Origin: Bacillus sp. AFS015802
GTDB taxonomy: Bacteria; Bacillota; Bacilli; Bacillales; Bacillaceae_B
Assembly (NCBI RefSeq): GCF_002561455.1
Contig: NZ_NTUP01000015.1
Span: forward strand, 1-53,484
DNA length: 53,484 nt
Direction: 5' to 3'
Positions 7,943-17,546 of the stretch are shown piece by piece. Below the pieces are notes generated by a model. The model saw only the letters and a program-made list of their open reading frames with translations. It ran no database searches and was not told the origin of the DNA. Position numbers and translations under genes: made by a program. Each line of letters starts with the position of its first letter. The first letter of the stretch is position 1.

Positions 7943-8578
7943 TTACATGGGCTTACCTTCTTCTTCCTCTTCCACAAACCGATCAGCATAATATAGTACA
8001 TCTTCTACATATTGCTCGCTGTGATTGTATGCAAACACGGCTTGCTCGATCTTACCGTCAGCAGCTCCATTTCGCGCGAGATAGTTGGCGGCGCTGAAGA
8101 TGGCATCGTCTATTTGAAAAGGGTCGGCTATTCCATCCCCGTTTGCATCCACCCCGTAACCTCCATATTTTTCAATGACGGCAGGATCCGTTTTTTGGTC
8201 CTCAGGGATGTTTCCCTTCCCCAGTCCTGAGCAACTTGGGTGAGACCAGCCGACAAAGGTACAGGGCATGAACTGCATGTGGCCCTCTGCCCCTGCCGGA
8301 GAGACGAGGGTCCTCATGCTAGAGAACTTCGTTTCAACCCGGTGGTGGGCAGCCAGCAGATACCACGGTACACCGTATCGGTCTTCTGCAGCTTTGTAGA
8401 TGGGAATATACTCTGCTGGGATCTCTTCTTTTCCAAGTGATGAGAGGTCATATGAATGGCCACCATTATTGACAGCATAATATATCGCTAAAATGACGAT
8501 GGGGATAAGGATTATTTTAAAAGGTGATGATCGCTTTTTCTTGCTAGGGCGTATTTTTCCAGCCGTTTTTTTTGTCAT
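7943..8578 (-). CDS. Membrane-anchored lytic transglycosylase (SLT, GH23 fold)
   Basis: A 211-residue protein with a very basic cytoplasmic tail (1-20), one membrane segment (about 21-38) and an extracellular lysozyme-like domain. PWYLLAAHHRVETKF (71-85) contains the probable catalytic Glu82. It is followed by AGAEGHMQFMPCTF (95-108), and by the late YLARNGAADGKIEQAVFAYNHSEQYV stretch, cited here by its ends YLARNG and AVFAYNHS, typical of soluble lytic transglycosylases. It would cleave peptidoglycan between MurNAc and GlcNAc from the outer face of the membrane. A Ca-binding-like DANGDGIADPF (143-153) is present. It stands alone, so a link with sporulation, competence or growth cannot be read from its neighbours. 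Confidence 0.85.
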   Translation of the reverse strand: MTKKTAGKIRPSKKKRSSPFKIILIPIVILAIYYAVNNGGHSYDLSSLGKEEIPAEYIPIYKAAEDRYGVPWYLLAAHHRVETKFSSMRTLVSPAGAEGHMQFMPCTFVGWSHPSCSGLGKGNIPEDQKTDPAVIEKYGGYGVDANGDGIADPFQIDDAIFSAANYLARNGAADGKIEQAVFAYNHSEQYVEDVLYYADRFVEEEEEGKPM

Positions 8579-8670
8579 GGGAGTCGATCCTTTACAAGGT
8601 TATTAATGCTCCTTGTATTTTAATATGAGAATACCTTTGTGACAATGGATTATGTATAAATAAAAAAAGA

Positions 8671-8708
8671 TGCTCCCTGCAGCGGTTTTTCAACTGCTGC
8701 AGGGGGCA
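8671..8708 (-). terminator. Terminator of the YjcZ-family gene
   Basis: A 13-bp stem (TGCTCCCTGCAGC with GCTGCAGGGGGCA, one G-T pair). On the minus strand it is followed by a T-rich run (TCTTTTTTTA). Confidence 0.8.
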
Positions 8709-8730
8709 CCTATCCATCATCTATTTATTG

Positions 8731-8868
8731 TTAACAAACAAACGCTGCTCCAACGATAATTAAAAGGATGAACAGAACTACGATTAACGCAAATCCACCA
8801 GCGTAGCCACCGCCGTAGCCACCACCGCAGCCGTATCCATATCCAGGGTATCCATATCCATACATCAT
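8731..8868 (-). CDS. YjcZ-family small sporulation protein
   Basis: A 45-residue peptide too short for usual cut-offs. It starts [13 protein letters not shown], continues as Gly/Tyr repeats up to about residue 25, and ends in the hydrophobic helix [19 protein letters not shown]. This layout defines the YjcZ family of tiny proteins found in spore formers, mostly expressed late in sporulation. A GGAGGTG ribosome site precedes the tandem ATG ATG. A good sigma-K-like promoter lies upstream and a strong terminator downstream. The exact role in the spore coat or mother-cell membrane is not known. Confidence 0.88.
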   Translation of the reverse strand: MMYGYGYPGYGYGCGGGYGGGYAGGFALIVVLFILLIIVGAAFVC

Positions 8869-8898
8869 CAGTCACCTCCAGTTATCTTACTACGATAT

Positions 8899-8926
8899 TA
8901 ATGTATGTAGTGGACAAAAAGTAGGT
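8899..8926 (-). promoter_or_regulatory. Candidate sigma-K promoter of the YjcZ-family gene
   Basis: On the minus strand CATACATTA (8907-8899) fits the sigma-K -10 pattern CATANNNTA exactly. AC at 8926-8925 lies 17 bp upstream as the -35. It would give a 5' leader of about 25 nt. Confidence 0.5.
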
Positions 8927-9060
8927 TAATTAAAATCAGCAAACATTTCAGACTGTTATCCTGAAAAAAAGTTGGATGATGCATAAATCAAGGGTTCCAG
9001 ACATGTGATGAAAAGAAAAAATGAGTAAAACGTCTAGATGAAAAGTCCGAATTATAAAAT

Positions 9061-9088
9061 AAAGCACCTGGAAGCATCCAGGCGCTTT
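9061..9088 (-). terminator. Terminator of the BCCT transporter gene
   Basis: AAAGC-A-CCTGGA pairs with TCCAGG-C-GCTTT (one mismatch, 4-nt loop). On the minus strand a T-rich stretch follows. Confidence 0.8.
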
Positions 9089-9095
9089 AAGTCAT

Positions 9096-10625
9096 TTACA
9101 TATGTTCTTTAGGTTCTTTCGTTTTCCTCGGCTTAGGTTTAATGTATAAGCCAAGCTCTTTTTTCTCCTGGTTCAGTGACTTATACAGAGAAATCATCAT
9201 CAGTGCCATAATAACAGAGAACGGCAGTGCTGCGACAATCAAGGCGTTCTGTAAAGCCTGTAATCCACCGCTGTATAATAAAATCAATGCCACGGTAGAC
9301 TGTGCAAGTCCCCACGTTAATTTCACATAATTTGGTGGAGTTAATGAACCGTAAGTCGTTTGCATCCCCAACACGAAAGTAGCAGAGTCAGCAGATGTAA
9401 TGAAGAACGTTCCGATCAGCGTGATGGCAATGACAGAAAGAATGGTCGACCATTCAAATCCATTAAACACAGCAAACAGAACTTCTTCCGTTTTCAGATC
9501 CGATAGAGCTGCACCGGCCTGCTGGACTTCAATCGCGGATGTACCGAAGACAGCGAACCAAAAGAAGCTGACAAGGGCAGGTAACAGCAGGACCCCGATA
9601 AGGAATTCACGGATCGTTCTCCCTCTCGAGACGCGTGCAATGAAGATCCCGACAAATGGTGACCAGGAAATCCACCATGCCCAATAGAAGATGGTCCATC
9701 CATTGATCCATGAACGATGCTCTTCATTTAAAGGTGCAATCCTGAAGCTCATCGCGGCGATATTCTGAATATAAGCCCCGATGGTATCAGTGAACATATT
9801 AAGGATTAACAGAGTCGGTCCAATAAAGAACACCAATACTAGAAGCAAGATCGCCAGTACCATATTGGTATTGGATAAATACTTGATTCCTTTACTTAAT
9901 CCGGACCAAGCAGAAATCATGAACAGAACCGTAACAATCCCGATGATGATGGACTGGACGGTGAAGTTATTTGGAATACCAAGCAGGTAAGAAAGTCCAC
10001 CGTTAATCTGCGCTGCCCCGAATCCAAGGGTAGTCGCTACCCCTACCACTGTGGCGAATACAGCCAGGACGTCGATGATCGTTCCGAGTGGCCCATTTAC
10101 CTTATCACCGAAGATCGGCTTCAATGTGGCTGAGATCAGGCCGGGCTCATCTTTACGGAATTTAAAGTAAGCAAGTGCTAAAGCAACGATCGCATAGATC
10201 CCCCATGCGTGGATACCCCAGTGAAAGAATGTATAACGCATCGATTCTTTAATCGCCTGGTCGGTTCCCCCTTCTGCCATAGGAGGCGTCATATAGTGAG
10301 ACAGCGGCTCTGCTGCCCCCCAGAATACTAAACCTATTCCCATACCTGCACTAAATAACATGGCAAACCATGTTCCTTTTGTGTATTCAGGTTTTTCATC
10401 CGGTTTTCCTAATCGAATCGTTCCCATGGGACTAAAGATTAAGAATACACAGAAGATGACAATCACTGTAACTAAAATAAGATAATACCAACCAAAAGTT
10501 GAAGTGATGAATGTTTGCATACTTGCTGTTACGTTTTCAAACGATTTAGGTGCGATTGCGCCATACGCAACGGCAGCTGCAACGAGTAAAACGGTAATCC
10601 AGAAAACATTTGATATCCTCTTCAT
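9096..10625 (-). CDS. BCCT-family glycine betaine/choline transporter (OpuD-like)
   Basis: A 509-residue protein with about 12 membrane segments and a basic, proline-rich cytoplasmic C-terminus ([14 protein letters not shown]). The family signature is present in TM8, [21 protein letters not shown], quoted here as its core [14 protein letters not shown]; the substrate-binding tryptophan box lies in it. Sodium-coupled uptake of quaternary ammonium osmolytes such as glycine betaine is the usual function. In Bacillus the 512-residue OpuD is the closest well-known relative by size. Regulation was not readable. The following 580 bp carry no other gene, which suggests an independent promoter. Confidence 0.9.
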   Translation of the reverse strand: MKRISNVFWITVLLVAAAVAYGAIAPKSFENVTASMQTFITSTFGWYYLILVTVIVIFCVFLIFSPMGTIRLGKPDEKPEYTKGTWFAMLFSAGMGIGLVFWGAAEPLSHYMTPPMAEGGTDQAIKESMRYTFFHWGIHAWGIYAIVALALAYFKFRKDEPGLISATLKPIFGDKVNGPLGTIIDVLAVFATVVGVATTLGFGAAQINGGLSYLLGIPNNFTVQSIIIGIVTVLFMISAWSGLSKGIKYLSNTNMVLAILLLVLVFFIGPTLLILNMFTDTIGAYIQNIAAMSFRIAPLNEEHRSWINGWTIFYWAWWISWSPFVGIFIARVSRGRTIREFLIGVLLLPALVSFFWFAVFGTSAIEVQQAGAALSDLKTEEVLFAVFNGFEWSTILSVIAITLIGTFFITSADSATFVLGMQTTYGSLTPPNYVKLTWGLAQSTVALILLYSGGLQALQNALIVAALPFSVIMALMMISLYKSLNQEKKELGLYIKPKPRKTKEPKEHM

Positions 10626-11205
10626 AAAATTCTCCTTTCCATATTCTTGCGATTTTTTGCTCTTTTCTTAATGAAGGGAACTACAGTGGGATTCGAGGTG
10701 TTTGCTATAGGTATGTACACCTACTGTAACGGCCCCTCATGTTGAAAGAGTCTCAGTTAATGCAGATGGGAAAATGTGCATTCTGAGGATGAGGGAATGA
10801 TTACTTCTTACCTATTCCCCTGTCACTCTCTTATAAAACCAACATTTGTTACCCTATCAGAAAGAAGTTTATCTTTGCAAGTAAAAACCATCATTTATTT
10901 TATTAGTCTTTGTCATTTTTTCGTTTTCATTCCTTTTCTTTTTGATGAATTTATCCTCCATACCAAAATACTTCCACTAAACTTAATTGGAAATGGAAGC
11001 GTTTTATAATGAGTTGTGAGAAAACCTCAGGGGGTACCTATGAGGTGTCTTCCCTGATAGATATATAATAGAAGGAAATGATATGGAGGTATGGAATCGA
11101 ACGGGCTGGAATGAAGAATGAATTGGAAATATTGTCATCGATTTTTTTTGTAAATGGCGTCTAATGGGAGATACTAGTAAAGAATCATTATAAGGAGGGA
11201 ATCAA
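10626..11205. other. 580-bp intergenic region without a supported gene
   Basis: AT-rich DNA upstream of the divergent BCCT transporter gene and a 42-residue ORF. It holds small imperfect hairpins, for example AGGTGT/ACACCT near 10697-10722 and ACCTCA/TGAGGT at 11024-11029 and 11041-11046. I recognise no riboswitch core. A 77-codon ORF at 10776-11009 lacks a ribosome site and family resemblance. Confidence 0.5.
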
Positions 11206-11334
11206 GTGAAAAATAAAAATAATCGCCAGCACGAAACAGCAAAAAAATTAGCACAGCAACAGATGGGTGAAGAAATTGAGTTGAAATCCGTTGCTCCGTC
11301 TGCCCAAAAGGGTATCGGACAAAAAGGGAAATAA
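11206..11334 (+). CDS. Small basic hydrophilic protein, unrecognised (spore-protein-like)
   Basis: A 42-residue protein starting at GTG behind a near-perfect AAGGAGGG ribosome site and followed by a terminator, so it is likely expressed. The sequence is Lys/Gln-rich (KKLAQQQMGEEIELK at 13-27) and ends KGIGQKGK. There is no cysteine, membrane segment or signal. Composition and size resemble minor small acid-soluble spore proteins, but I cannot place it in a named family. Lies between the BCCT transporter and the LysM/3D proteins. Confidence 0.65.
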   Translation: MKNKNNRQHETAKKLAQQQMGEEIELKSVAPSAQKGIGQKGK

Positions 11335-11370
11335 CAACGGATTTTGCTCCTCATAAGAGAATAATCATGA

Positions 11371-11398
11371 AAAAGGACGCCTGATTCGGCGCCCTTTT
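11371..11398. terminator. Bidirectional terminator
   Basis: AAAAGGACGCC / GGCGCCCTTTT with a 6-nt loop and one A-C mismatch, between the convergent 42-residue gene and the 3D-domain gene. Confidence 0.8.
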
Positions 11399-11404
11399 CA
11401 AAGA

Positions 11405-11977
11405 TTATTCTTTTATGATTTTAACTTTCACATCTCTTACCCCATATTGAAGGGCATCTTTTTCTTTCTCCATATAAATGTCGATCCGGTTTCCTTTAAT
11501 TGCTCCACCGGTATCTTCTGCTCTTGCATAACCGTACCCTTCGATATATACCTTGGATCCTAATGGAATGACACGTGGATCAACGGCAATGACTCTGGCA
11601 TCAGGGTTTTTGAGTAAATCCACCCCGGTCTTTGTAATACCGATACATCCTTCACAATGTGCCGTATAGGCTGTCGCCGTGATGTTTAATTCTTTCACTA
11701 CTTCATCATTTTTAGGGTCCTCTGTCTTGACCGCTTTTACAGCCTGTTCCTCTTCTGATTCATCATTCACAGAAACCCCTTCTTCTAACAATTGCTTACG
11801 TGTGATGACCTCATCGATCGACACATGATATCGATTTGCGATTTCCCATAGGATGTCGCCTTCTTCTATATTATGATAATCATTGATAGCAGCATCATTG
11901 CTTTCTGCAGAAGCAGAAGCAAGTCCGATTGAAAGAAAAACCGTGAAGGAAAAAATGGAAAATAATACTTTTTTCAT
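11405..11977 (-). CDS. Secreted LysM + 3D-domain cell wall protein (short paralogue)
   Basis: A 190-residue exported protein. A signal peptide covers 1-25 (cut near ASA-ES). One degenerate LysM follows at about 33-65 (IEEGDILWEIANRYHVSIDEVI), cited by its start IEEGDILWEIANRY. The C-terminal 3D domain spans about 96-190, with VIAVDPRVIPLGSKVYIEGY and the triad region AEDTGGAIKGNRID. The 3D fold is related to MltA-type lytic transglycosylases, and Bacillus relatives such as YocH act as wall autolysins. The closest relative in the window is the 271-residue protein at 12301-13116; the two are tandem paralogues, each with its own upstream region and terminator. Likely controlled by wall-stress regulators (inference). 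Confidence 0.9.
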   Translation of the reverse strand: MKKVLFSIFSFTVFLSIGLASASAESNDAAINDYHNIEEGDILWEIANRYHVSIDEVITRKQLLEEGVSVNDESEEEQAVKAVKTEDPKNDEVVKELNITATAYTAHCEGCIGITKTGVDLLKNPDARVIAVDPRVIPLGSKVYIEGYGYARAEDTGGAIKGNRIDIYMEKEKDALQYGVRDVKVKIIKE

Positions 11978-12300
11978 CTTGTCAAATTCCTCCTTTTGTG
12001 ATTGGTAATGAAACCAACAGTTGAAATAGTAACATAGACTTACCTCAGTTACATAACAAACTGTTTATAAACCCATAACAATTAGATGACAAGCATGTAA
12101 TATATTTTCTATTCCGACGACTTGAGGATACTGTTTTCTATGTATTTCATGTGAAGGAGAATTTTGGTGAGAGACGAATAATTAGTAAGACAAAATAATG
12201 GCTCGATTGGGTTTAATAGGTAGATCAAAATGGGTATTGATGATAAAAAATGGCATGAAAAAAAACCACTGAGAGAAGCGTCTCAGTGGTTTGGATTTCT
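11978..12300. other. Intergenic region between the two 3D-domain genes
   Basis: Carries the leader of the short 3D gene, with a GGAGGAAT ribosome site. A WalR-like half-matched repeat, TGTTAT-N5-TATAAA on the minus strand (12080-12064), matches 11 of 12 informative bases. The terminator of the long 3D gene lies at 12263-12292. No gene is supported. Confidence 0.4.
12263..12292 (-). terminator. Terminator of the long 3D-domain gene
   Basis: A perfect 12-bp stem (AAACCACTGAGA / TCTCAGTGGTTT) with a 6-nt loop. On the minus strand it is followed by TTTTT. Confidence 0.9.
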
Positions 12301-13116
12301 TTAGTTTGTTTCAAGGATTTTGACGTTGACTGTTTTTCTCCCAAAATCAACGGCTTGATCCTTTGAAGGGATAAATACATCAATTCGGTTCCCTTTGATT
12401 GCTCCGCCTGTATCCGCTGCAGTTGCATAGCCGTAACCTTCCACATACACCTTAGATCCAAGTGGAATGACATTTGGGTCTACTGCAATCACTTTGGCAT
12501 CAGGATTTTCTTTTAAGTTCACTCCGGTTGCTGTTGTACCTGAGCAACCATCACAACTTGCCGTATAGGCAGTGGCCTCTACAGTGATTTCTTTCACTGC
12601 TTGCTCAGTTGCAGCCGGTTCGGGCTGTGCTGATGCTTCCTCTGCTGCCGGTGCTGGTGCCGGTGCTTCAGCTTCTGGAGCTACTTCTGCTTCTTTTTCT
12701 GGAGCAGGAGCTTCTGCTTTTTCAGAAGTATTTGCAGTAGCTGAAGGTGCTTTATTATCTAAGTTGATGACCAACTCTTGTCCAGGAACAATCAGGTCAC
12801 TTTCTAGTGCGTTCCAGCCCATTAAACTGTCCACTGGAATTCCATAAAATGAGGAAATCCCCCAGAGTGTGTCACCTTTTTTGACTGTATAGTATTCCTT
12901 GGAAGAAACTGTGAGTTCCTGATCAGGATAGATGATGTGCGAATTTAAATTGTTCCATGTCATAAGTTGATCTACAGATGTTCCGTATTCTTTTGCAAGT
13001 CCCCATAATGTGTCGCCTTTTTTTACTTCTATGTTTTGTGCTGAAGCGCTAGCTCCACCAGACACTGCGAGTGTAGTAAATGCAGCCACAGAAATAATCG
13101 ATTTTTTTAGTTTCAT
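12301..13116 (-). CDS. Secreted protein with two LysM repeats and a 3D domain (YocH-like)
   Basis: A 271-residue exported protein. The signal peptide is 1-26 (ASA-QN). Two well-formed LysM repeats cover about 28-71 and 76-119, both with VKKGDTLWG. An Ala/Pro/Glu-rich linker (about 122-172) precedes the 3D domain (173-271), with the same VIAVDPNVIPLGSKVYVEGY and AADTGGAIKGNRID blocks as its shorter neighbour. Architecture and length match the Bacillus YocH autolysin family. LysM anchors it to peptidoglycan and the 3D domain likely cuts it. Upstream, two TGTWAH-like half sites are 6 bp apart and not the canonical 5. Confidence 0.92.
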   Translation of the reverse strand: MKLKKSIISVAAFTTLAVSGGASASAQNIEVKKGDTLWGLAKEYGTSVDQLMTWNNLNSHIIYPDQELTVSSKEYYTVKKGDTLWGISSFYGIPVDSLMGWNALESDLIVPGQELVINLDNKAPSATANTSEKAEAPAPEKEAEVAPEAEAPAPAPAAEEASAQPEPAATEQAVKEITVEATAYTASCDGCSGTTATGVNLKENPDAKVIAVDPNVIPLGSKVYVEGYGYATAADTGGAIKGNRIDVFIPSKDQAVDFGRKTVNVKILETN

Positions 13117-13520
13117 AGAAAAATTCCTCCTTATGTAGCTAGCGGTTTATTTATTTTTGCTAACAGTGAAAATACTAACATAGTAAAATCTCAATACAAT
13201 AACAGGAACTTTAACATCGTGCGTCAAGAATATTTCACTACTGTAATAGAAAGCGATTTCCTGTATAAACTATCATATAGAGGAATACTATGGTAAAAAA
13301 TATAGAATTTTATAGTTATAGAGGGTTTTTATGGATAAATTGGTAGATGTGTGTTCTTTTAATTAAATAGTGATAAAGAGATGCATACAGGATCATCTTT
13401 TGGTGAAAGAGACAGGGAGGTAAACAAATTTATTGGCGAATCATGACGATTTTTCCTTAACAAGCTGCTTTCTTCCCTCTATACTAAAGAAAGAAGGTTG
13501 GTTTGTACTGGAGGAAGACG
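13117..13520. other. 404-bp intergenic region
   Basis: AT-rich spacer between the divergent YocH-like gene and the zinc-ribbon gene. It contains the YocH-like gene's ribosome site (AAGGAGG) and a pair of WalR-like half sites (TGTTAA-N6-TGTTAT, minus strand 13216-13199). There is also an 11-codon ATG ORF at 13331 that I do not support. I see no RNA gene or repeat. Confidence 0.4.
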
Positions 13521-13679
13521 ATGATGGAAAAACAGGAAGAGAAGATTGTACTTTATAAAGATGACCCCGACGAGCATAGTGGTCGTTGCGAATGTGGAAA
13601 TAATATTTTCAAATCACGGGTATTGGATGGGAAGTTTTATCGGAAGTGTCAGGAATGCGGTAAAACGAAAATCGTTTAA
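13521..13679 (+). CDS. Small zinc-ribbon protein
   Basis: A 52-residue acidic-to-basic protein with Cys23-x-Cys25 and Cys43-x-x-Cys46 (RCECGNN ... RKCQECGK). This four-cysteine arrangement should bind one zinc, as in rubredoxin-like or zinc-ribbon knuckles. GGAGGA precedes the tandem ATG ATG at good spacing, and a strong terminator follows. I do not recognise the family. It could be a nucleic-acid-binding accessory protein, but nothing in the neighbourhood indicates a partner. Confidence 0.75.
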   Translation: MMEKQEEKIVLYKDDPDEHSGRCECGNNIFKSRVLDGKFYRKCQECGKTKIV

Positions 13680-13690
13680 TAGTGAAAGAA

Positions 13691-13724
13691 AAAAGGGGAA
13701 CCGTTACTATCCGGTTTCCCTTTT
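13691..13724. terminator. Bidirectional terminator
   Basis: AAAAGGGGAACCG / CGGTTTCCCTTTT with an 8-nt loop, flanked by A-rich and T-rich tracts, between the convergent zinc-ribbon and chemoreceptor genes. Confidence 0.85.
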
Positions 13725-13728
13725 TTCT

Positions 13729-15015
13729 TTATTTGTTCATTTTATGAATGATTGTCGAAGCGAATTGAACTAGTTCATCGGTTGTATGGTTGATTTTTTT
13801 GATGGCTTCCACTATATGATTTAATTCGGATTGGTTTCGTTTAAACATATCCATATAGTTTTCCATTTCCATTTGCACGGTCATGATCCCGCTTTGGACA
13901 TTCCCGATTTCCTTACGTGAGTTTTCGGTCAGGTCGGTCATGTTGCGTACGCGATTAGATACAACGCCGATTTGCTTATTGCTTTCATTCACAAGCTGAT
14001 GAATGGACGTGCTCAGTTCTTTTGAATCTTCCGCAAGCTTTCTTACCTCAGATGCCACAACCGCGAATCCCCTTCCTTCATTACCTGCCCTGGCCGCTTC
14101 AATGGAGGCATTCAATGCAAGAAGATTGGTTTGCTCGGCGATTTGCTGGATTGAGTTGGAAAGAGGTGTGATCTGTTCTGCAATGTTCTTGACCCCTTGG
14201 ATTTCATTTAAGAGCGTTTTGATCTGTTCTGTGATGACGCCAAAGCTTTCAATCATATGATCCGTTTGGTTTTTGTTCATTTTAGAAAGTTGAAGAAGAT
14301 TTTTGCTGCTTTTTTCAGTATTTTCCGATTCGGCACGGATGCTTTCTGCTTTGGTTGCGGTCTCATTCAGGCTCTGTTCCGTTTGACTTAAGGAGGAACC
14401 GAGTTCTGTATTCATGTTGAGCATTTCGAGTTGCAGTGCCTGGTTTTCCTGGTGCAGTTTTTCAAGCTCGTCCATCCTGCTCTGAATATAATATTCTGAG
14501 ACGATGCTTGCATCTAAATGGATACCGTGATCAATCGCTACTAAAACAGATGCGAGTTTGGATGGTTCACTTTGATATAATTCTACAATCTTTGGAATGA
14601 GTAAATGCTGAATCGTGGTGTACGTCGAAATGAACCAATCAATGGTGACCCCGTTTCGATTATGAGTTTTCCCCATTCGTTCCCTCATTGCGAAATATTC
14701 ATCATTCAGCTCTCCTGAAAATAACGACCGGAAATAATCATGGAAAACGGCCTTTAATCGTGCCCGACTTGAATGATTCACGGCTATCTCGACTAAACTG
14801 GGATGCTTGTATAGGTGATCGAGTACAATATCAAGCAAGGTATCCGATAATTGTTCGTAAACGGGGAGAACCTCTTTTAGTTCTTTGAGATGGTGCTCTT
14901 GAAACTGCATATAATGGAGCCTTTCATTCAGTTTCTTGTCTTTTAGGACAATGACATTTGATTCGTGAACCACTACAGGTTCACTCTTAGGTTTTCTAGA
15001 GAATAATACAGCCAT
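13729..15015 (-). CDS. Second globin-coupled methyl-accepting chemotaxis protein
   Basis: A 428-residue soluble receptor. Residues about 30-190 look like a protoglobin sensor: [18 protein letters not shown], then [18 protein letters not shown], where His118 is the likely haem ligand. A helical linker leads to the MCP signalling tip with [18 protein letters not shown] and [18 protein letters not shown]. No membrane segments. It differs strongly in the sensor half from the HemAT-like protein at 6525-7817 but is similar in the signalling half. It is probably a haem-based gas or redox sensor feeding CheA; the ligand is unknown. Single-gene unit. Confidence 0.88.
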   Translation of the reverse strand: MAVLFSRKPKSEPVVVHESNVIVLKDKKLNERLHYMQFQEHHLKELKEVLPVYEQLSDTLLDIVLDHLYKHPSLVEIAVNHSSRARLKAVFHDYFRSLFSGELNDEYFAMRERMGKTHNRNGVTIDWFISTYTTIQHLLIPKIVELYQSEPSKLASVLVAIDHGIHLDASIVSEYYIQSRMDELEKLHQENQALQLEMLNMNTELGSSLSQTEQSLNETATKAESIRAESENTEKSSKNLLQLSKMNKNQTDHMIESFGVITEQIKTLLNEIQGVKNIAEQITPLSNSIQQIAEQTNLLALNASIEAARAGNEGRGFAVVASEVRKLAEDSKELSTSIHQLVNESNKQIGVVSNRVRNMTDLTENSRKEIGNVQSGIMTVQMEMENYMDMFKRNQSELNHIVEAIKKINHTTDELVQFASTIIHKMNK

Positions 15016-15273
15016 AAGGGGTGCCTCCGATAATCATGTTATTTTTTGGTTGGTATGTATAATTTTTGTACAACATCAATATCTTTACTTTACCCCAACT
15101 TTTTTCCTATGACAATCTTTTTGTTTGTAAAATTTTAAAAACTCCCTATTCCCTGACACAGCTGAAGATTCCTCTTCTATGAAACACAATCACTATATCT
15201 CGGAAATACATTGGACAGGACCTTTCTCTTACATCCTGATTGTACCAATAGTTATACAAAACATATACAAAAA

Positions 15274-15328
15274 GAGGGACGGACCTTCATTCCTAGGAGC
15301 TGCTCCTAGGAATGAAGGTCCGTCCCTC
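15274..15328. repeat. Perfect 55-bp palindrome bounded by the GGGACGGACCT motif
   Basis: Two 27-bp arms, exactly complementary, around a single central T. The ends are GAGGGACGGACCTTCATT and its complement. It is the most compact and only perfectly palindromic member of the six intergenic elements. It lies 6 bp past the end of the methionine aminopeptidase gene, so it can act as its terminator. The preceding 258 bp, back to 15016, hold only the upstream region of the chemoreceptor gene. Confidence 0.9.
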
Positions 15329-15334
15329 ACTGCT

Positions 15335-16111
<777 letters not shown>

Positions 16112-16192
16112 TTACTATACATAAACATCGTGCATTTTTAAAGGGAAAGAACCTGGCTTTCCATCGTATTGCCACAGATGTATGTATGCCAG

Positions 16193-17522
16193 TCAATCTC
16201 CCCGATTTTCTGTTTGGTAGGGTTTCAACCTTTCGATCCTTTCATTTAAATAGTATAGATCCCATTCCTGCATTTGATCCATATCCATACCGTGCAGAAC
16301 ATATTGATGAAAATCATACACGATCTGTTTACGTTCCATATCAACTTCTTGATGAATCATAATAAGCGAGTCCATGATGGACAGAATGACAGAAATATCG
16401 CCTTTACCATAATGGACAATTTGATAATAGGTGTTATATAGAATATGGTTGAATGTAAATACAGTCACTGATACACGGGGCTTATGATCATCATCACGTA
16501 ACGTGAGAATCCCGTCCCTTATTCCGTGAGTCTCGCTCAGGATAAGGCCTAAATACTTGATTGAATCCCTCGCTGTGTTGGGGTCATTTATTCCGGGAGA
16601 AATGGCCCTCAAGGCCACTTCAACAATCTTCTGGAGAGAATAGGCAAGGTCATACTCCCCCATCCGTTCCCTCCCGAGAAAATATGTAGGAAATGAAATC
16701 TTCTTCGATTTTTTGATGACTATGTATGGTGAAAAGGGTTTCCCCTTGTTTGACAAAATCGCCAATCCCCTTTTCAAAATGGAGGAGAACATCGTTTTGA
16801 GACGCTTCATTCACCAACCCTGAAAAATCAATATATTGAATGAAACCTGATGTATGGGAAGGGACTTTACTAGTCGCCTTATAGTGCACCGGAATGGTAT
16901 TATACGGCTTTACATCCTGATCTTGTTGAATGGAGTGGTAGTAATCGATCACGTTTAACGCTTCCTCCTCCAATCGTTGTATTAAACGGCTGATTTGAAT
17001 GGAGGTTGCAATGTGGTGAATGAAGTAAGCAAAGAAAGCCAAACAAACGATTGCATACAAAACACCAATAAAGGCAGAAGATACGAGGTGCTCCTCGAGG
17101 CTCTGTCTCATGAATAAGAGGGAAATGATGGAATAGATAAAGCCGCCGAGAAAAATGCCAAGTCCTCTCATAGTCGTTTTGTCTTTGACGAAATTTTGGA
17201 GGGTCCTTGGTGAGAATTGAGATGAATAGGTGGTTAAAACAACCATCACTGTTGAGAACGTAAAGGTTGTCATGGTAAGCAGGGATGATGCGATCGCACT
17301 TAGCACCGTCTGGGCAAGATCGATGCTCGTCAGCATCATGACCGGTAAAAATGGTTCGACTTTATGGATCCAGTACGTATCAAGTGATACCGTGAGGATG
17401 GCCAATGCCAATGAAGCTGAACTGTAAAGGGCAGGAACGACCCATATCCCTTTTCTCATTTTCATAAGTAATTGTTTCACTGGCCGGCCTCTCCTTTGTT
17501 CATTTAGGGTGTGTACCTTCAT
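16193..17522 (-). pseudogene. DUF2254 membrane protein, frameshifted
   Basis: Two overlapping frames together make one DUF2254 protein. The N-terminal frame (17522-16650) has four membrane segments (about residues 28-180) followed by a soluble part. It stops at TGA 16650 just after SREGTDGGV. The family's conserved C-terminal block, DLAYSLQKIVEVALRAISPG then INDPNTARD, continues in another frame down to 16193. One extra G in the GGGGG run (16657-16661) or in GGGAGGG (16669-16675) explains the shift. It could be a true lesion, phase variation or a sequencing error. Start choice is open: ATG 17522, or GTG 17480 with a better AAAGGAGAGG site. It sits just downstream of cidAB-type genes. Confidence 0.75.
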
Positions 17523-17546
17523 TAGCTTCTCCCTCAGGATCTGTTA

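Noticed and set aside
8899..9095. Riboswitch upstream of the YjcZ gene or downstream of the BCCT gene
   Set aside because: Only a promoter and simple terminators are visible; no conserved riboswitch core could be recognised by eye.
10776..11009. 77-codon ORF in the BCCT upstream region
   Set aside because: No ribosome site, biased hydrophobic composition as expected from AT-rich noncoding DNA, and no family resemblance.
13331..13366. 11-codon ORF starting ATG 13331
   Set aside because: Too short, weak site, and no link to a downstream gene that would make it a leader peptide.
16193..16810. Independent gene for the C-terminal DUF2254 frame
   Set aside because: Its first 40 residues are shadow translation of the other frame, and its internal ATG has no ribosome site; it is the tail of a frameshifted gene.
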